This document shows, piece after piece, positions 38,701 through 46,272 of a stretch of 64,000 nucleotides of DNA. Both the position numbers and the translations under genes were made by a program. The notes below the pieces were generated by a model. That model did not search any database. It was not told the DNA's origin and saw nothing but the letters and a program-made list of their open reading frames with translations. The DNA is taken from the NCBI GenBank assembly GCA_902495075.1, contig CABUVO010000011.1:41844-105843 (forward strand), given 5' to 3'. Source of the stretch: an uncultured Porphyromonadaceae bacterium (GTDB lineage Bacteria; Bacteroidota; Bacteroidia; Bacteroidales; Muribaculaceae). The first letter of the stretch is position 1, and every line of letters starts with the position of its first letter.

Positions 38701-39845
38701 GTAGATAGGCGTTTGAGTATATTCCAGTTTTTGTCGACACATGTCACGCCCGAACCGTCGGCTCCAAACCACAGCCTTCCATCTCGGTCAACAGCCATAT
38801 CTATAACAAAAGAGGTGTTGAGTCCGGCATGTATATCTTTGCGATAGTTGAAGTTAACGAACAACTCGTTTCGTGGAGTAAAATAATTGGCACCACCGTA
38901 ATATGTACCGACCCATATGTTTCCGATACGGTCACAGAACATTCCGAATATGGAGCTGTGGGCAAGCACTCCGACATTGGCTGGAATCTCCACATGTCGG
39001 GTCTGACCGGTGGATGGATCGTAACAGAATATTCCGGTGAACGAGCCATACCAGATCTTCCCTTCCAGGTCTTCGATGGCATTGCGGCTCTGAATTGACC
39101 CGGCGGCTTTCCATCCCACAGAAGGCACAGACACCTGCCACGGTTCCTTTTCGCCGGGACGCAATCTATACAAACCGCCATATTTCGCACTGATCCACAG
39201 CGAGCCATCACTGCCGACAAGTGTTGACTGAATAGGTTTATTATGCATCAGTATGCGCTCCGCACCCGTCTTTTTATCAAAAATATGCAACCCAAGATCA
39301 TTGCCGACATAGAAAGATTTGTTATCAGCCGAAAGGTGATTGTTGTCGGGCGGAAGATGCATGGGAAACAGATAGCTCACGCGATCCTCGGCTGCCGTCT
39401 TTACCATCAGCGAATCGCCCGTAATAAAATATATTGACCCGCCGTGGCTGGCAATGGCCTTTACATTCCCGGCATCGGTGAATCTGCTGAACCGGTCTTT
39501 CTTCAAATCAAACTTGATGATATCGCCGTCGATATGTAGAAACATATTGCCAACCGAATCGGGATAAATTCCATGCACAAAATTTCCAATCCAAACTTTA
39601 TTCTTGGAGTCATTGGGATTTTCAACAAATCCTTTATATGAACGGATTGTCATGCCGTCATATATATTGACACCCTCGCGGGTTCCCAGCCATATCCGTC
39701 CGATTTTGTCTTGGGAAATCGACATGACGGAGAGATGACTCAAGCCATCGTCAAGTGTCAGGTGTCGGAAATACTCAGCTTTAATCAACAATGGAAAGGT
39801 GAGTAATATTATAATGGATAATATGCGCTGTAAAAAGTTGGTCAT
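35796..39845 (-). CDS. Hybrid two-component system sensor/regulator (HTCS)
   Basis: A 1349-residue one-protein signalling system. A signal sequence (1-23) precedes two periplasmic beta-propellers made of Reg_prop repeats (about 25-690, with repeated GxIWxGT-like motifs such as RIWLGTREG and NIWVGTYYG). A Y_Y_Y domain (about 695-765) and one transmembrane helix (about 766-788) follow. The cytoplasmic part has a HisKA domain with His825 (SHEFQTP), a HATPase domain (about 930-1050), a receiver domain with Asp1148 (SDVMMP), and an AraC-type DNA-binding domain (about 1250-1345). It should sense a PUL-derived oligosaccharide in the periplasm and activate PUL 2, with which it converges. Related sensors respond to unsaturated disaccharides, which would fit the lyase and GH88. 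Confidence 0.95.
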   Translation of the reverse strand: MTNFLQRILSIIILLTFPLLIKAEYFRHLTLDDGLSHLSVMSISQDKIGRIWLGTREGVNIYDGMTIRSYKGFVENPNDSKNKVWIGNFVHGIYPDSVGNMFLHIDGDIIKFDLKKDRFSRFTDAGNVKAIASHGGSIYFITGDSLMVKTAAEDRVSYLFPMHLPPDNNHLSADNKSFYVGNDLGLHIFDKKTGAERILMHNKPIQSTLVGSDGSLWISAKYGGLYRLRPGEKEPWQVSVPSVGWKAAGSIQSRNAIEDLEGKIWYGSFTGIFCYDPSTGQTRHVEIPANVGVLAHSSIFGMFCDRIGNIWVGTYYGGANYFTPRNELFVNFNYRKDIHAGLNTSFVIDMAVDRDGRLWFGADGSGVTCVDKNWNILKRLSTVNGDVALRQDNIKTMVIDSLTNKLYIGTHMGGLSIYDIDNNRISNLIDNPNLKNNPGNVIHDLKIYGRNLYITSRVGILRMNLDSGELNHIDSPQSPYKLDLDPKGDIYVINYDGNMIYRIKNPEKPDSRCEVFADFRHNSSSMSAISCTAKGLSVGTKGSGILFFPDYKNKWIRIDAEGEKISDSYCYNLTRDKDGNLYCLTQNHIVKIDVNGNIDQIAFSNYFPDSHIVSECALRVLDNGEILVGSTVGITRMNRNIFQSSDDVGGREKIYFSNIKVNGHNVSPDSKDGIIDCSLPYASTIILPHNNNSLTLDLGIRDYSVSTGCPIIEYKLDGIDNKWQSTDKGEIHYTSLSPGSYRLHARILGSDDEITLDVKVRHAWYDTWWAWLIYFVIVGGTTWLVVHKVRSARRLKSSLRKEQEEKERIEEVTHEKLVFFTNVSHEFQTPLTLIMSHVDLLLAKYKGNVELTDELSRIRRQSKQLSGLITQLLEFRKFSQNYQKMHIGRHNASMLLQGAALPFVDHATKRCITFMVNIPDEDPYGYYDADLMKKVIVNLISNAFKYSPDGSRISCSVATDNEGRLVFSVSDTGKGISENDLPYIFDRFYNGTSKSHLNDSADSHTTGIGLAYAKSIVESHHGELSVVSSPEKGSTFTVIIPATKEAYAADSNVLFDSYEVDDTEGMQDETAPVEVKPEDEPTVGDKEKTIVSESDEEKPLILIVEDNAELRYNLERIFARFYRTEVAADGAEGLAKAQERNPDIIVSDVMMPVMSGTQMCRNIKSDIQLCHIPVVLLTALGATQSQLEGLQANADEYITKPFDTSLLIERVQNLLRNRRLLHESFQHKPLSQIDLSGIGSIDRDLLKRTTAIIDKNISDIDLDIAFICRELGLSRTVFFNKFKSLSGMTPNNFIMIHRLKFAATLLKTQPQLNIAEVADLSGFSGTDYFRRCFKKQFGVSPQQYKNNPT

Positions 39846-39849
39846 GTTA

Positions 39850-39881
39850 CAAATATAATCTAAATTTTCGACACTACCAAC
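39850..39881 (-). promoter_or_regulatory. Putative HTCS promoter placed right at the start codon
   Basis: Minus-strand GTTG (39881-39878), a 20-base spacer, then TATATTTG (39857-39850). The -33 box has one mismatch. The -7 box ends only 5 bases before the ATG at 39845, so a start at the usual distance would give a leaderless or nearly leaderless mRNA. Confidence 0.5.
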
Positions 39882-39884
39882 TGT

Positions 39885-40757
39885 TTATGAGCCGAGGATC
39901 AGCAGAAGTAGGCTGACGAGGAGGATGCCGAGGTCGATGAGTTTCTGGCGCACGTGTCGTTCGTGGAGCACGAACACACCGTAGGCAAAGGAGACAAGCA
40001 CGCTCCCGCGTCTTATCATAGACACTACGGATATCATCGAATCGGGCTGCGAGAGGCAGTAGAAGTAAGCTATATCCGCTGCAGTTAGAAACACGGATAT
40101 CCCAAGGATCGACCAGCGCCATTGGAATTTACCGCCGGCATTACCGGTCTGCATCAGCACTAACAGAATTATCCCCATTATTATCATCTGATAGAGGGAA
40201 TTCCATGCCTGAACTTCCAAGGGTTCGTAACTGCGCAGCAGATATTTGTCATACAGAGCGCTGACGGCTCCAAGTGTCGTGGCTCCGATTGCCATCCACA
40301 GCCATTTGCTGCGTTTCAGCGAGAACCCTTCCGATGCCCCGATTCTGCTTATCATGAACAAAGACGCGAAACCAAGCAGAATACCGCACCATTGCAGCAG
40401 GTTCAGCCTTTCGCCAAATACCAACAATGCTCCGACAAGCACTATCACGGGACGCGATGCGTTGATTGGGCCCTGGATTGTGAGGGGAAGATGTTTGATT
40501 GAGAAATAACCCAGGATCCATGAACTCAACACTATCACGGCTTTCAGCACAATCTGCAGATGCCCGATAATGGTATTGTTAAGCCCGAAACCGCCATCGA
40601 CAAGATTCATTATGATCACGGGCGACATCAGCAGCGTGCCGAAGAGAGTGTTAAGCAAAAGCACAGTCGGCACGTTGTTATCACGTACCGACCGTTTCTT
40701 CATTATGTCATAAAATCCCAGCCCGAGAGCCGAGCATACCGCAAGCAGTATCCACAT
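39885..40757 (-). CDS. EamA/DMT-family transporter
   Basis: A 290-residue inner-membrane protein with about ten hydrophobic helices arranged as two EamA-like repeats. It begins MWILLAVCSALGLGFYDIMK, and the second repeat starts near WLWMAIGATTLGAVSALYD. The segment IQGPINASRPVIVLVGALL is typical of the family. The substrate is unknown. It lies 51 bases after the metallophosphoesterase gene on the same strand and may be transcribed with it. No internal promoter consensus is seen; the 51-base gap contains two ATTAAACATT words. Confidence 0.85.
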   Translation of the reverse strand: MWILLAVCSALGLGFYDIMKKRSVRDNNVPTVLLLNTLFGTLLMSPVIIMNLVDGGFGLNNTIIGHLQIVLKAVIVLSSWILGYFSIKHLPLTIQGPINASRPVIVLVGALLVFGERLNLLQWCGILLGFASLFMISRIGASEGFSLKRSKWLWMAIGATTLGAVSALYDKYLLRSYEPLEVQAWNSLYQMIIMGIILLVLMQTGNAGGKFQWRWSILGISVFLTAADIAYFYCLSQPDSMISVVSMIRRGSVLVSFAYGVFVLHERHVRQKLIDLGILLVSLLLLILGS

Positions 40758-40808
40758 ATTTTACCGCTCTAATCCATTAAACATTACCCATTCAACATTA
40801 AACATTCT

Positions 40809-42497
40809 TTAAAGCTCCTCCGGCGCAAACACCGCGGGGCGTTTCAACGTCTCCTTTGTTTCTTTGCCGAAACAATCTGTCCAGCTTACAACAATCGGAG
40901 CATCCGCTGTCGATGCCTTCGCGCGGAAGAGTTGGAATTTACGGGGATGTTGATAGCCCTTGTTCTCTACCTGATTGAGCCAGATGGTGTTGCGCACCAT
41001 ATACGATGCAACGTAAAGAGGATTTTCTTCCGTCACGATTTCCACAGGAAGTTCCTTGCCGTTTTCGGTGATGGTAAGTTTTCCCTTTGGATCCCAAGCC
41101 CAAAGATTCACGTAAACATAATTGTCAGGCACGTCGCCGTAGTCTGTCCATTTCGGATAATTCTTACGGAAAGCCTTCATCTCACGATTGTTGGCGAAAT
41201 AATCCTTTACCCCGTTCATATCCCAAACAAAGAATTGCTTCTCAGGACCATATTCGAAAGCTTTGTGTTGCCATTTGAGATCCGGTCCGTTCACCGACAT
41301 CACCTCATAACCCGCTGGAGTGCCATCAGGACAAAGATTCTTCAGACCCGTTGCCCTCGTGCGCCACCATGCTCCACAAGCACCCGATATGTTGTGATCC
41401 ATAAGATTCTGCTCTTCCTCCGGCATGCGCACAAGGCATTGACGATGAGAATGCCCCGAGAATGTATGCACATTCTTATACGGTTTCAATATCGACACCA
41501 GTTCGCGTGAGCTTTTCTCTTCCGGTTTAAACCGATAAGCAGTCCCGTCATTGTTTTTCCACCGAAGCAACGGACAATGCATGCTCACCACCACCGGAGT
41601 GTCATAGTTTACATTGGCGAGATCCTTGCGGAGCCAGTCGAGCTGTTCCTGTGTGAAAGTCTCGTTATAGTTGCGCCGACCAGAGATGCCGGGATAGCTT
41701 TCAGCCTTCAGCGGATCGTTGATATATTCTATATTGTCGAGAAAAACGTAATGCACGTCCCCTATATTCTGCGAATAATAGCGCGGACCGAAAGCCTTCT
41801 GATATGGAAGAGAAGCACGGTAATCAACACCTTCTCCTACAGGTGTGGCTCCATCGTTGTCATGATTACCCATCACATTGTAGAAAGCCGTCGGATATTC
41901 GGCATCATTGAGGGCAGTGCGGAGATCCCCTATCGCAAATTCATGAGCATACCAGTAGAGATCCCAGGAGCCGTCACCGAGATTGATTGTGTACACCGGA
42001 ATGCCTGCGGCATTGAGCGTCTTGACCTCTTCCTTGATTTTATCTACATAAGGACCCGAGAAAATATCCACATCATTGCGCTCATTGGCAAGATGAATAT
42101 CGGCAAGGAAAATGACAGCGTGGTTCTTATTGTCAACCTTTTTCAAACGGAAGTCATGGCGTTCATACTGATCAGCGGGAAGTGTGAAATCTGCCCAGAA
42201 CTGAGGCATCACGTCTTCTCGCACCGCCTCATAACCGGAAGGTATGGTCATGAACACTTGTGGATTCTGTTTCTTCGACTTGAGATAATAGGCACCCTTC
42301 TTATCGGTTTTGGTCACTTCATAACCATCCGATACGGTTACCCCTGCCACAGGTTTACCGTCACACTCCACAGTGCCGGCAACCGTCACACCCTTTCCCG
42401 GTTTCACCGGAAGCTGGGATTTATGCACAGACTGCGCATTCATTGCGACAGCGCAACCGAGCGCCGCCGTTAAAAAGGTTAACTTAAAAAGTTTCAT
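40809..42497 (-). CDS. Secreted calcineurin-like metallophosphoesterase with flanking beta domains
   Basis: A 562-residue secreted protein starting at the ATG at 42497, since a near-consensus promoter starts transcription downstream of the longer in-frame extension. A signal peptide (to about NAQ, residue 22) precedes an N-terminal beta domain (about 35-105). The catalytic domain (about 125-375) carries the metal-binding blocks ADIHLANERND, GDGSWD, GNHDND, SMHCP and GHSHR. A C-terminal beta domain (about 400-550) matches the metallophosphatase C domain common in Bacteroidetes. The substrate is unknown; sugar or nucleotide phosphates, phospholipids or phosphodiesters are possible. Confidence 0.9.
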   Translation of the reverse strand: MKLFKLTFLTAALGCAVAMNAQSVHKSQLPVKPGKGVTVAGTVECDGKPVAGVTVSDGYEVTKTDKKGAYYLKSKKQNPQVFMTIPSGYEAVREDVMPQFWADFTLPADQYERHDFRLKKVDNKNHAVIFLADIHLANERNDVDIFSGPYVDKIKEEVKTLNAAGIPVYTINLGDGSWDLYWYAHEFAIGDLRTALNDAEYPTAFYNVMGNHDNDGATPVGEGVDYRASLPYQKAFGPRYYSQNIGDVHYVFLDNIEYINDPLKAESYPGISGRRNYNETFTQEQLDWLRKDLANVNYDTPVVVSMHCPLLRWKNNDGTAYRFKPEEKSSRELVSILKPYKNVHTFSGHSHRQCLVRMPEEEQNLMDHNISGACGAWWRTRATGLKNLCPDGTPAGYEVMSVNGPDLKWQHKAFEYGPEKQFFVWDMNGVKDYFANNREMKAFRKNYPKWTDYGDVPDNYVYVNLWAWDPKGKLTITENGKELPVEIVTEENPLYVASYMVRNTIWLNQVENKGYQHPRKFQLFRAKASTADAPIVVSWTDCFGKETKETLKRPAVFAPEEL

Positions 42498-42545
42498 CAC
42501 GAAATTGTTTATAATTGTTATTGTTGCTTTCTGAAAACACTCTGA

Positions 42546-42577
42546 CAAAGTTATGAAATTTTTTTCAAATTTTCAAA
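42546..42577 (-). promoter_or_regulatory. Promoter of the metallophosphoesterase gene
   Basis: Minus-strand TTTG (42577-42574), 20-base spacer, TAACTTTG (42553-42546): an exact consensus match. Transcription should start near 42540, giving a leader of about 43 bases before the ATG at 42497. Confidence 0.8.
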
Positions 42578-42591
42578 TATCAAGAAAATCA

Positions 42592-42830
42592 TAACACAGA
42601 GACACAGAGGGACAGAGGTTTAGATGCAAAACCATGCTAAAACTTTAAGGCACTGAGGGTCGTAAACGACCTAACGGAGACTCAGAGACCGATGCCCTCA
42701 AACTCTGTGCCTCTGTCAGCATCGCGAGATGCCTCAGTGCCGTCTAATTAAACATTGCTCATTGCTCATTGCTCATTTCACATTAAACATTAATCTAAAA
42801 CTCTGTCCCTCTGTTCCTCTGTGTTTTTAA
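42592..42830. repeat. Nested inverted-repeat element in a 390-base intergenic gap
   Basis: The outer arms, 42592-42626 and 42791-42830, are imperfect inverted repeats rich in CAGAG/CTCTG words and share about 30 positions. An inner pair, GGCACTGAGG (42649-42658) and CCTCAGTGCC (42732-42741), is perfect. Between the inner and right outer arms, ATTGCTC is repeated three times in tandem (42754-42774). No ORF is supported. It lies between two divergent promoters and resembles a small non-autonomous palindromic element; no terminal target duplication was identified. Confidence 0.6.
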
Positions 42831-42904
42831 TTGTGCTTTAATTGTGTTTTTAATCTTTGATAAAACCTTTTTTCTCAGACTGGGTTGAAACTTTCGCGAG
42901 AGGG

Positions 42905-42936
42905 TTTGCGTCTAATGTTGCGATTGATTAATTTTG
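42905..42936 (+). promoter_or_regulatory. Promoter of the second ECF sigma gene
   Basis: TTTG (42905-42908), 20-base spacer, TAATTTTG (42929-42936): an exact consensus match. Transcription from about 42942 excludes the upstream in-frame start at 42885 and points to ATG at 42972 or 42975. Confidence 0.8.
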
Positions 42937-42971
42937 AAAACAAATCTTCCCTCGGAAGAAAAAAACAATTA

Positions 42972-43580
42972 ATGATGACCGCAATTTCTATCCCATATGA
43001 TCCGCCGGTGCTGACTGCCGTAAGAGCCGTCGATTCCCTTCTCTCGATGGCACGCCGTTTCCTGGCGTCTTCCACTGTGACCCACCGCCAGGCGGTGGAT
43101 AGCGCGCAGGAAGCCCGCTTCCTATCCATTATTCGTCAGGAAGAATCCACAATCTCCGCCATCTGCTTCTCCTACTCATGCTCTATCGCTGAATATGACG
43201 ACCTCCGGCAAGACGCTCTTCTTAACATATGGCGCGGCATGGCAGGATTCAAAGGGGAATCCTCTCCTCGCACATGGATATACCGCGTAGTGCTCAACTC
43301 CTGCGTGTCTACGATACGGAAACAGATGCGCCACAGCCGAGAATCGGAAAGTCTTGACAAGCTATATGATCTTGTCAGCGACGAACCCTCCGAAGACCGC
43401 GAACGCATCGAGATGCTACACCGCTTGATATCAAAACTTAACCCCGAAGACAAGGCAATGATCCTGATGTGGCTCGACGAAGCCTCCTACGACGACATCT
43501 CCGCCGTGATGGGACTTCCCCGCAACACAGTTGCCACGCGCCTCCACCGCATCAAAGAGAAACTAAAGAAAAATATATGA
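42972..43580 (+). CDS. ECF-type RNA polymerase sigma factor
   Basis: A 202-residue ECF sigma factor. Region 2 (about 45-110) includes DLRQDALLNIWRGMAGFKGE, and PRTWIYRVVLNSCVSTIRKQ follows. Region 4 (about 140-200) is LNPEDKAMILMWLDEASYDD and then VMGLPRNTVATRLHRIKEKL. The N-terminal 35 residues are longer than in compact ECF proteins. The start is set by the promoter at 42905; ATG at 42975 is an equal alternative. Its stop overlaps the next gene's ATG (ATGA). The small membrane protein encoded there is the likely partner that controls it. No FecR or SusC gene is adjacent, so it is not a PUL-type sigma unit. Confidence 0.9.
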   Translation: MMTAISIPYDPPVLTAVRAVDSLLSMARRFLASSTVTHRQAVDSAQEARFLSIIRQEESTISAICFSYSCSIAEYDDLRQDALLNIWRGMAGFKGESSPRTWIYRVVLNSCVSTIRKQMRHSRESESLDKLYDLVSDEPSEDRERIEMLHRLISKLNPEDKAMILMWLDEASYDDISAVMGLPRNTVATRLHRIKEKLKKNI

Positions 43581-44116
43581 CCACACAAGACATGAAATCC
43601 GCTTGGCGCGAAACCGCCACCTCTCTCCAGACCGAAAATGACCGTTTGCTGACCGAATTCAGAAACGGCAACCCCCTCACCTCCCTCGAACGTCTCCGCA
43701 ACCGCTATCGTCGCTTCGCAACATTGGGATTCACCATGCTCCCGCTCTCGTTTGTGTTCATGCTGCCGAGCATTTTCCCCATGAAAGGAGGAATATGGAT
43801 CACCCTCGCCTTCATCGTGTATTTCCTGACCTGCGGATTCATGGACACTTGGCTCTATCGCGGACTCGACACCATCGACTGCCTCCACATGCCAGTCTCC
43901 GAAGTGATCGAGAAAGCGCATTACTACCGCAAGAAACATCTGCAATTCATCGTCATCCTCATCCCAATGGCTATCGCCATAGTGTGCATACTCGCCAATT
44001 TCACTGGATGGGACGAAAACATCATGTTAGGAATGATCATCGGCGGCTCGATAGGATTTGCCATCGGACTCCAGCAACTCTTCGCCTTCCTCCGCGATTA
44101 CAAAAACATAGCGTGA
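43577..44116 (+). CDS. Small membrane protein, possible anti-sigma factor
   Basis: A 179-residue protein whose ATG overlaps the sigma stop codon. Residues 1-60 are charged and predicted cytoplasmic (MTTQDMKSAWRETATSLQTE). They are followed by four hydrophobic segments at about residues 55-75, 78-98, 128-145 and 150-167. It has no zinc-binding HxxxCxxC motif and no FecR domain. Translational coupling to an ECF sigma gene, a soluble N-terminus and a membrane anchor fit an anti-sigma role, but no family was recognised and that role is inference. Confidence 0.65.
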   Translation: MTTQDMKSAWRETATSLQTENDRLLTEFRNGNPLTSLERLRNRYRRFATLGFTMLPLSFVFMLPSIFPMKGGIWITLAFIVYFLTCGFMDTWLYRGLDTIDCLHMPVSEVIEKAHYYRKKHLQFIVILIPMAIAIVCILANFTGWDENIMLGMIIGGSIGFAIGLQQLFAFLRDYKNIA

Positions 44117-44142
44117 ACATAATCGGGTGATTCTGAATTATA

Positions 44143-44195
44143 ATAGTGAGGCTCCTCCGCAAAAACGGTGCTGAGTCTCACTATATTTAATTTTG
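44143..44195 (+). promoter_or_regulatory. Inverted repeat and -7 box upstream of the OmpA gene
   Basis: ATAGTGAGGCTC (44143-44154) and GAGTCTCACTAT (44173-44184) form a 12-base inverted repeat with one mismatch. It is followed directly by TAATTTTG (44188-44195), a -7 consensus. No TTTG is found 20 bases upstream. The repeat could end the sigma transcript, or act as an operator at the promoter. Confidence 0.5.
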
Positions 44196-44209
44196 AAAAA
44201 CACCGGTTT

Positions 44210-45064
44210 ATGAAAAGCAGAATCATCTTAGGAGCTGCCGCAATATTTGCCCTTACACTCGGCAGCTGCGTCACCAACAAGAAGTATAATCAGATGGCGG
44301 ACCAATATCGCACCGCCAACGAAGGGCTGATAGAATGCAACGCCAACACCAAGAGTATGGAAGTCATGATCAAGGATCTAAAGGCGCAGAACGCCGATCT
44401 CAAGGAAGCATATTCCGCAATCAAGACCTCCCTCGACCAGGCAATGGCAAACAATCATCAAGGAAGCGTCAACATCTCAAAACTCGTTGACGAAATCAAC
44501 GCCTCCAACAAATACATCAAACAGCTTGTCGAGGCGAAATCCAAATCCGACTCCCTCAACATGGTGCTCACCAACAACCTCACCCGTTCGCTCAACACCG
44601 ACGAACTGAAAGACGTTGATGTCAAAGTGCTGAAAGGAGTGGTCTATATCTCCCTTGCCGACAACATGCTTTACAAAAGCGGCAGCTACGACATCTCCCC
44701 CGCCGCCATGGACATTCTCGGCAAGATTGCCAAGATCATCAAGGATTATAAAGACTACGACGTGCTGGTAGAGGGCAACACCGACAACGTCCCCATCTCG
44801 CGCACCAATATCCGCAACAACTGGGACCTCTCCGCGCTTCGCGCATCCTCAGTTGTGCAGGCGCTGCAGAACGACTTCGGCATTGACCCCTCCCGACTCA
44901 CCGCAGGCGGCAGAGGTGAATACAACCCCATAGCCACCAACGCCACCGCCGCCGGACGCCAGGAGAACCGCCGCACCGAGATCATCATCACCCCCAAACT
45001 CGACCAATTCCTCGACCTCATCGACAAAGCGCCCGACACCGACTCCTCCGCCACGACGCGCTAA
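44210..45064 (+). CDS. OmpA-family peptidoglycan-binding lipoprotein
   Basis: A 284-residue lipoprotein with a lipobox ending in LGSC (about residue 20). Residues about 25-130 are predicted coiled coil (RTANEGLIECNANTKSMEVM). The C-terminal OmpA domain spans about 150-270 and contains GNTDNVPISRTNIRNNWDLS, LRASSVVQAL, TAGGRGEYNPIATN and NRRTEIIITP. The Asp in NWDLS and the Arg in NRRTEI correspond to the residues that bind diaminopimelate. It should tether the outer membrane to peptidoglycan. It starts at the ATG 14 bases after the -7 box; a strong hairpin ends the unit. Confidence 0.92.
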   Translation: MKSRIILGAAAIFALTLGSCVTNKKYNQMADQYRTANEGLIECNANTKSMEVMIKDLKAQNADLKEAYSAIKTSLDQAMANNHQGSVNISKLVDEINASNKYIKQLVEAKSKSDSLNMVLTNNLTRSLNTDELKDVDVKVLKGVVYISLADNMLYKSGSYDISPAAMDILGKIAKIIKDYKDYDVLVEGNTDNVPISRTNIRNNWDLSALRASSVVQALQNDFGIDPSRLTAGGRGEYNPIATNATAAGRQENRRTEIIITPKLDQFLDLIDKAPDTDSSATTR

Positions 45065-45070
45065 CGCACT

Positions 45071-45115
45071 CCACTCCCTTATTCCGCACCTAAATGAAGC
45101 GGAATAAGGGAGTGG
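45071..45115 (+). terminator. Strong hairpin after the OmpA gene
   Basis: A perfect 17-base stem, CCACTCCCTTATTCCGC (45071-45087) with GCGGAATAAGGGAGTGG (45099-45115), around an 11-base loop, begins 7 bases after the stop codon. No T run follows, so it may act as a 3'-end stabiliser as well. It marks the left boundary of the A/T-rich islet. Confidence 0.75.
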
Positions 45116-45196
45116 ACCATGCAACCTTAATTGCATACAATTTACAATAAAATACCATATTTTTAAAAATAAATAGCAAATATGAAATTTTATTTG

Positions 45197-45204
45197 TAAA
45201 TTTG
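45197..45204 (+). promoter_or_regulatory. Putative -7 promoter box for the A/T-rich islet
   Basis: TAAATTTG matches TAnnTTTG. No -33 TTTG lies 20 bases upstream. Transcription near 45210 would give a leader of about 57 bases before the ATG at 45267. The A/T-rich background raises the chance of a random match. Confidence 0.35.
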
Positions 45205-45266
45205 TCAATAATTAAGAAAAGTCTAACCAAAACAAATCTGTTTTGTGTCCTGATGAGTAATGAGGT

Positions 45267-45971
45267 ATGGATCCTTTGAAATTTGACAATGGCATTTATC
45301 CTGCAATCCCTGGCACTCCGATACATTTGGGTGATTATGGGTACTGGGAAGAAATGCAATGGTGTTATGTCGGTAATATTCAAAATATCTCCAATTTGAA
45401 ACGAGAATTCACCATTGAATCTTCTAAGACACCCGAGTTTATGGAAGATTATCGAGGCGTGAAATTTAATAATGCTCTCAATGCTTCTTGTGATAATCCT
45501 GTCATTGAAAATGGTGCATCCATTACATTTCAGCACAGAGGATCTCTATATTTCCGAGGATTGCTTGATAACGAGCAAAGATTTGTCTCAATTGAAGGTG
45601 AAATCAAACCATTTCTCCTAAAATTGAGTGAAATAGGATTATGGGAATCTCGTTATTGGCTCGCGTATTCAATCATATCTGCAAAAGATTTCATCTCGGT
45701 AAGAAGCAAAAAAAGTGGAGTGACAGCCCAAATATCCGTTAATAATGAAATTGATGCAATAACAGATTCAAAAGTTAATTTCAAACTAAATTGTAACACC
45801 GAAGAGATCTCAATAGAGAGTGTCAGATCCACATCAGATACAGATGTCAGATATGCAGGCACCAGATTTTTAAGTTTGGAACGCAAGCACCTCTTCACTA
45901 AAAAAATGAATATAATTTACAATTCCTCTTCAGGCATTGACTATATCAATGATTTAAGTGAACCAATCTAA
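45267..45971 (+). CDS. Unrecognised cytoplasmic protein, first gene of the islet
   Basis: A 234-residue protein of unrecognised family. It has no signal peptide or membrane helix. The N-terminal third contains YPAIPGTPIHLGDYGYW and CYVGNIQNI. The rest alternates short hydrophobic and polar runs, as expected of a mostly beta protein. The C-terminal part is Ser/Asp-rich (NSSSGIDYINDLSEPI). It begins a plus-strand run of three genes, visibly richer in A and T than the flanking genes. That and the lack of recognisable relatives suggest horizontal acquisition. Being encoded near a peptidase-like protein, it might be that enzyme's target or partner; this is only context. Confidence 0.7.
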   Translation: MDPLKFDNGIYPAIPGTPIHLGDYGYWEEMQWCYVGNIQNISNLKREFTIESSKTPEFMEDYRGVKFNNALNASCDNPVIENGASITFQHRGSLYFRGLLDNEQRFVSIEGEIKPFLLKLSEIGLWESRYWLAYSIISAKDFISVRSKKSGVTAQISVNNEIDAITDSKVNFKLNCNTEEISIESVRSTSDTDVRYAGTRFLSLERKHLFTKKMNIIYNSSSGIDYINDLSEPI

Positions 45972-46050
45972 GAAACTGTTTAATTTAAAACCAGTTCCAA
46001 AACAACAATTTAGATTTTTAGCCGTTATTACTACATATATCATAAATATC

Positions 46051-46251
46051 ATGGCCAACAGAAAATCAGATAGTTCCTCTCTCCATCGTAGTTGTGAGAT
46101 TCCATGGCACAAATATGAGGAAGCTTTCCACGCCGGGAATCCATCACATGACATTATGGTAAAATGCAGGAACCTTCATCTTGATTACCAGCATATCGAA
46201 TCTGCTTCCCGCGTATCAAGGAAATATCTTACAACTCCATTTTCCTGTTAA
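46051..46251 (+). CDS. Small unrecognised protein, second gene of the islet
   Basis: A 66-residue protein starting MANRKSDSSSLHRSCEIPWH and ending in FSC. It is polar, with several His, Cys and Arg residues. No fold or family is recognised. The ATG at 46051 is chosen; the frame is open back to a GTG at 45958, which would overlap the first gene and give 97 residues with a hydrophobic stretch (FLAVITTYIINI). It lies 21 bases before the next gene. It could be a small regulator, inhibitor or substrate of the peptidase-like protein, or a spurious frame. Confidence 0.5.
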   Translation: MANRKSDSSSLHRSCEIPWHKYEEAFHAGNPSHDIMVKCRNLHLDYQHIESASRVSRKYLTTPFSC

Positions 46252-46272
46252 CCTATTATCCAAATCTTTAAT

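Noticed and set aside
41577..42473. 298-codon plus-strand open frame opposite the metallophosphoesterase
   Set aside because: Covers the metal-binding motifs of the true gene on the other strand; no independent support.
42885..42971. Upstream extension of the second ECF sigma gene
   Set aside because: The consensus promoter at 42905-42936 lies inside this extension, so it would not be transcribed.
45071..45115. Attachment site or IS end at the left border of the islet
   Set aside because: The 17-base hairpin has no matching copy at the right border and is well placed as the end of the OmpA transcript.
45267..45971. Bacterial gasdermin identity for the first islet protein
   Set aside because: The idea arises only from its size, likely beta content and nearby peptidase-like gene; no gasdermin sequence feature is visible.
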